Shown: positions 6,319 to 8,822 of the stretch, piece after piece
Numbering within the stretch: the stretch's first letter is position 1
Layout of the letters: every line of letters begins with the position of its first letter
Assembly: GCA_902782625.1 (NCBI GenBank)
Contig: CACZNZ010000346.1
Span: 1 to 8,822, forward strand
DNA length: 8,822 bases
Direction: 5' to 3'
From: an uncultured Lachnospiraceae bacterium
GTDB lineage: Bacteria > Bacillota > Clostridia > Lachnospirales > Lachnospiraceae
Notes under the pieces: generated by a model
Databases searched by the model: none
What the model saw: the letters and a program-made list of their open reading frames with translations, nothing else
Told to the model about the DNA's origin: nothing
Program-made: the position numbers and the translations under genes

Positions 6319-6571
6319 TACCGAAAAACTTATTGTGTAAAAAAATGTGCTGAATAAAACAAAATATTACTGTAGAATATTACAATAATATACTTTTGTT
6401 AATTGTTGCTACATTTATGATAGATGATTATAATAAAAATGTAGGATATTTCAGCAATGATGTTGTGTATTTTTGTTTTAAGATGGTAAAAAACAGCACT
6501 TGAGTGAAAGATTAAGCATAATTCTTGTAGCAAGTACACAATATCAAGATTTACAGGTAAGGAGGAAAAGT
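6319..6571 (+). other. AT-rich intergenic region with promoter and long leader
   Basis: Together with the terminator this is the only gene-free stretch above 300 bases (6249-6571). Apart from the terminator it holds a good promoter at 6406-6434 and a leader of about 130 nt. The leader contains small pairing options (CTTG/CAAG at about 6523-6534, and ACTTG near 6498 with the same CAAGT), but I recognise no known riboswitch. It is visibly more AT-rich than the rest of the window. Confidence 0.6.
6406..6434 (+). promoter_or_regulatory. Putative promoter of the lysine-rich exported protein gene
   Basis: TTGCTA (6406-6411, 4 of 6) and a perfect TATAAT (6429-6434) are separated by 17 bp. The predicted start is near 6441, leaving a leader of about 130 nt before the ATG at 6572. 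Confidence 0.65.
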
Positions 6572-8095
6572 ATGGTATCAAAAAAAAGAAGCTTGAGAAG
6601 ATGGTCGGGGATACTGCTGGCATATATACTTGTATTCACAATGCCGATATTTGCTTTTGCGGAAGGTGGAAAGGCAGCGGATCCTATCAAGGTGTTCATG
6701 ACGATCAGTGATCAGGGGATGATTGCGTCAGACAACGATGGACAGCCGATGGCGTGGAGAGAAGTAACGGTAGAAGATCTTGACAGCAGTGGTGATTTTA
6801 CATTTTATGAAGCACTGGTTGCGGCACACAAAGCGTACAACAAGGCGGCAGGATTCGAGGTTGACGATACTAGTGGATGGGTTAATTCTTTATGGAGCAA
6901 AGCAGCTAATGCTGCCAGCTACAGTTTTTTGAGAAATGATCAGGCGACTCCCGTAGTTACTAAAGAATTAATCAGTGCGGGCGATCATCTGGAGGCATCT
7001 GTTAATCAAGACTTTGATTTCTATGCTGATTGGGCAAGTGCCTTTGATATTTATACAAAAGAAGTAAATGTGGGAGAATCTTTTAGTCTGACTCTGAAAG
7101 GGTTTCAGGCGATGTCCATAAATGCACCTGCGCCTGCAGAAGGAGTAAATATTGGCATTATCAATAATGGCAAATTTGAGAAGATCAATAATGCTGTAAC
7201 AGATAAAAATGGTACAGCAACATTATCTTTTGATAAGGCCGGAACATACGTCGTTACGGCACAGGGAGCAGCTCGTGACCTGATTAAATCTGAAAGTTGG
7301 GGCCCGTTTACTGATTGTGGCGTTGATAAAGAAGGGAAAACTATATTTGGATTAGAGAACTATTCTACTAATGAGAAAAAAATAGGATATACAAAAACGA
7401 ATTATGGGACAGGCCCGTATCCTTATGAGGAACTTGAATGGGTTGATTCAACTGCTTATGTTGCGAGTGAGTTTAATCAAGGCTTTCTCATGTATTCCGG
7501 GGATATACTTAAAAACTGTCCTTTGATTGCACCTTGCTGTGTTGTAACAGTAAAAGAAAAAACATCAATCTCAGGAGCAACGGTTACAGCCAAGAACCAG
7601 ACCTATACAGGAAAAGCTCTTACACCGGCAGTTACAGTAGAGATGAATGGAAAGACTCTCGTAAAAGATACAGATTATACGGTTGCTTACAGCAATAATA
7701 AAGATGCAGGTACTGCAAAAATCACAGTAACCGGTAAAGGAGGATATAAAGATACCGCTTCCGGCAAATTTGTAATCAATAAAGCTGCCCAGAAGATGAA
7801 AGTCACCAAAAAGACTTTCAAGGTTAAAGCGAAAGCAATAAAAAATAAACCGAAAACAATTAAACCAGCAAAACTCATCACTGTAAAGAAAGCTACAGGA
7901 AAGAAAACTTATGTAGTAAAACCTTATGGGAAAAAGGCAAAGAAGGTATTAAAGTGCTCTAAGACGAAAGTTATCGTTAAGAAAGGCACAAAAAGAGGAA
8001 ATTATAAAGTTAAGATTACAGTGAAAGCAGCTGGTAACAAGAATTATAAAGCAAAAACCAAAACGGTTATTTCAACAATTAAAGTTGTGAAATAA
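6572..8095 (+). CDS. Exported Ig-like repeat protein with lysine-rich tail
   Basis: The 507-aa product begins with a signal peptide (MVSKKRSLRRW, a hydrophobic core, likely cleavage after FAFA at about residue 30). Residues about 38-180 (PIKVFMTISDQG, DFTFYEALVAAHKAYN, SGWVNSLW) faintly resemble DUF4430-type beta-grasp domains of clostridial surface proteins. An Ig-like stretch at about 183-233 ends in NGTATLSFDKAGTYVVTAQG. Residues 333-404 form a clear bacterial Ig-like repeat (ATVTAKNQTYTGKALTPAV, then DYTVAYSNNKDAGTAKITVTG). The last 103 residues include 36 lysines in a beta-rich pattern ending KNYKAKTKTVISTIKVVK, perhaps binding wall polymers. There is no LPxTG motif. The frame is open back to a TTG at 6500, but GGAGG 6 nt before the ATG at 6572 and the signal peptide fix the start. 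A surface or adhesion role is likely; the ligand is unknown. Confidence 0.85.
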   Translation: MVSKKRSLRRWSGILLAYILVFTMPIFAFAEGGKAADPIKVFMTISDQGMIASDNDGQPMAWREVTVEDLDSSGDFTFYEALVAAHKAYNKAAGFEVDDTSGWVNSLWSKAANAASYSFLRNDQATPVVTKELISAGDHLEASVNQDFDFYADWASAFDIYTKEVNVGESFSLTLKGFQAMSINAPAPAEGVNIGIINNGKFEKINNAVTDKNGTATLSFDKAGTYVVTAQGAARDLIKSESWGPFTDCGVDKEGKTIFGLENYSTNEKKIGYTKTNYGTGPYPYEELEWVDSTAYVASEFNQGFLMYSGDILKNCPLIAPCCVVTVKEKTSISGATVTAKNQTYTGKALTPAVTVEMNGKTLVKDTDYTVAYSNNKDAGTAKITVTGKGGYKDTASGKFVINKAAQKMKVTKKTFKVKAKAIKNKPKTIKPAKLITVKKATGKKTYVVKPYGKKAKKVLKCSKTKVIVKKGTKRGNYKVKITVKAAGNKNYKAKTKTVISTIKVVK

Positions 8096-8120
8096 ACGGA
8101 GTATAGAAGCATAATTATGA

Positions 8121-8166
8121 CAGGACGGGAGAACAGGGTTTGCCAGGACTCCCGTCCTGATATTAT
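8121..8166 (+). terminator. Probable terminator hairpin
   Basis: CAGGACGGGAG (8121-8131) and CTCCCGTCCTG (8149-8159) form a perfect, GC-rich 11-bp stem around a 17-base loop, 25 nt after the stop codon. The tail ATATTATT is only moderately U-rich, so termination may be partial and some transcription may enter the next gene. Confidence 0.65.
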
Positions 8167-8189
8167 TAACGTGTTCAGGGGATGATGCC

Positions 8190-8822
8190 ATGCGGTCAGA
8201 CAGGATACAAAAAAAGAGAATAGAAGATTTGTATAATCAGATTATAATTGGGTTGGTTTTTGGAATGCTGTTTTTGTCGTTTATCGTGATTAAAGCTGAA
8301 GCATTTACACTTACACAGCCCAAACAAGGTACATTTTCTTTTGCAGGATCAGGCACAAAAGATGACCCGTGGTTGATAAACTCTGCAGAAGATTTAGAAA
8401 CCCTCCGTAATGAAGTGGTGAATGGAAACAGCTTTCAGGGAGAGTATGTACAATTAGGTACAGATATAGAACTTCCAGAAGATTGGGAACCAATCGGAGA
8501 CTTAAAGCCGGGGACAAATTCGTGGAATTATGGTATGAACGGGGCACCTTTCAGCGGTGTTTTTAATGGAGCCGGACATACCATTACCAGCTTCGATGGA
8601 GGAAAGCCTTTATTTGGCTATGTCCGTGAAGCAACGATCATGAACCTGAAAATTGCGGGTAAACATATTGACGGGAACGGACTCATCGATCATTATGTTA
8701 CGGATAGGGGAGCAGACGGGAGGCGGAATCCCAAAATAGCAACAGTGATTAATATTACGATCTGTTCAGGAACTTCCATTAAAGGCTCCGGTATTATAAG
8801 CGGTTATGCTTCTGCAGGGAAT
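8190..8822 (+). CDS. GLUG-type surface protein, N-terminal part (cut by window edge)
   Basis: Direct translation from the ATG at 8190 gives 211 codons with no stop before the window ends, so this is the 5' part of a longer gene. A basic start (MRSDRIQKKR) precedes a hydrophobic segment at about residues 18-34 (IIIGLVFGMLFLSFIVI) and KAEAF, a long signal peptide or anchor. The exported part shows the pattern of GLUG-containing surface proteins: GSGTKDDPWLINSAEDLETL (53-72), QLGTDIELPEDWEPIG (88-103), APFSGVFNGAGHTIT (119-133), PLFGYVREATIMNLKIAG (140-157). AGGGGA lies 7 nt before the ATG and decides the start; two nearby ATGs at 8182 and 8185 are out of frame. No independent promoter is convincing, so it may be read from the gene before. 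A beta-helical adhesin is the likely type; specificity unknown. Confidence 0.85.
   Translation, partial: MRSDRIQKKRIEDLYNQIIIGLVFGMLFLSFIVIKAEAFTLTQPKQGTFSFAGSGTKDDPWLINSAEDLETLRNEVVNGNSFQGEYVQLGTDIELPEDWEPIGDLKPGTNSWNYGMNGAPFSGVFNGAGHTITSFDGGKPLFGYVREATIMNLKIAGKHIDGNGLIDHYVTDRGADGRRNPKIATVINITICSGTSIKGSGIISGYASAGN

Noticed and set aside
6457..6489. Possible 10-residue leader peptide (MMLCIFVLRW) in the AT-rich leader
   Set aside because: Only a weak AGGA 10 nt upstream, almost at the predicted transcript start; no runs of one amino acid and no attenuator stem downstream.
6500..6571. In-frame upstream TTG start for the lysine-rich exported protein
   Set aside because: No ribosome binding site before it, and it would bury the signal peptide behind 24 residues; the ATG at 6572 has a good GGAGG.
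6399..6623. Minus-strand 74-aa hydrophobic frame over the AT-rich region
   Set aside because: No ribosome binding site, overlaps a real signal-peptide gene and promoter; the hydrophobicity reflects AT-rich DNA.
8079..8107. Promoter TTAAAG-17-TATAGA before the GLUG-type gene
   Set aside because: Weak match (3 and 4 of 6), overlaps the end of the preceding gene, and lies before the hairpin.

Overview
The window looks like chromosomal DNA of a low-to-mid GC, Gram-positive anaerobe of the class Clostridia. A Lachnospiraceae- or Anaerovoracaceae-type gut or oral species is an inference from gene families, not a proven assignment. The grounds are strong AAAGGAGG-type ribosome binding sites, a glycine riboswitch before a sodium:alanine symporter, a zinc-ribbon protein starting MFFIMGI, an XRE regulator with a CNYYCSHRC cluster, and lysine-rich secreted proteins with bacterial Ig-like repeats. 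No rRNA, tRNA, CRISPR array, transposase, phage gene or attachment site is visible.

Left part (about 8-3296, minus strand): a probable four-gene operon reading leftward. It runs from a divergent GpsA-like glycerol-3-phosphate dehydrogenase (3233-2196) through a small zinc-ribbon protein (2186-1902) and an XRE-type DNA-binding protein (1889-1371) to a membrane-anchored repeat protein with a beta-rich C-terminal domain (1318-8). Gaps are 9, 12 and 52 nt. A promoter with an extended -10 lies just upstream of the first gene.

Middle (3291-5489, plus strand): a divergent promoter appears to share its -35 hexamer with the leftward promoter. It drives a singlet glycine riboswitch preceded by a small 5' hairpin, then an AGCS-family sodium:amino-acid symporter, and 14 nt later a small secreted protein made of two copies of one domain. 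The leader most likely makes symporter expression depend on glycine.

Right part (5490-8822, plus strand): three exported-protein genes. The first is a secreted acidic protein, preceded by a TGTGACA-N4-TGTGACA direct repeat placed like an OmpR/PhoB-type box and followed by a very strong terminator. The second is a 507-aa exported protein with an Ig-like repeat and a lysine-rich tail, behind an AT-rich region with a good promoter and a roughly 130-nt leader. The third is the start of a GLUG-type surface protein that runs off the right edge and was found only by direct translation.

The best leads are the riboswitch and shared-promoter arrangement, the co-transcribed zinc-ribbon/XRE/repeat-protein cassette of unknown role, and the direct-repeat operator. 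I do not see proof of a wholly new system; the cassette is the most plausible candidate.
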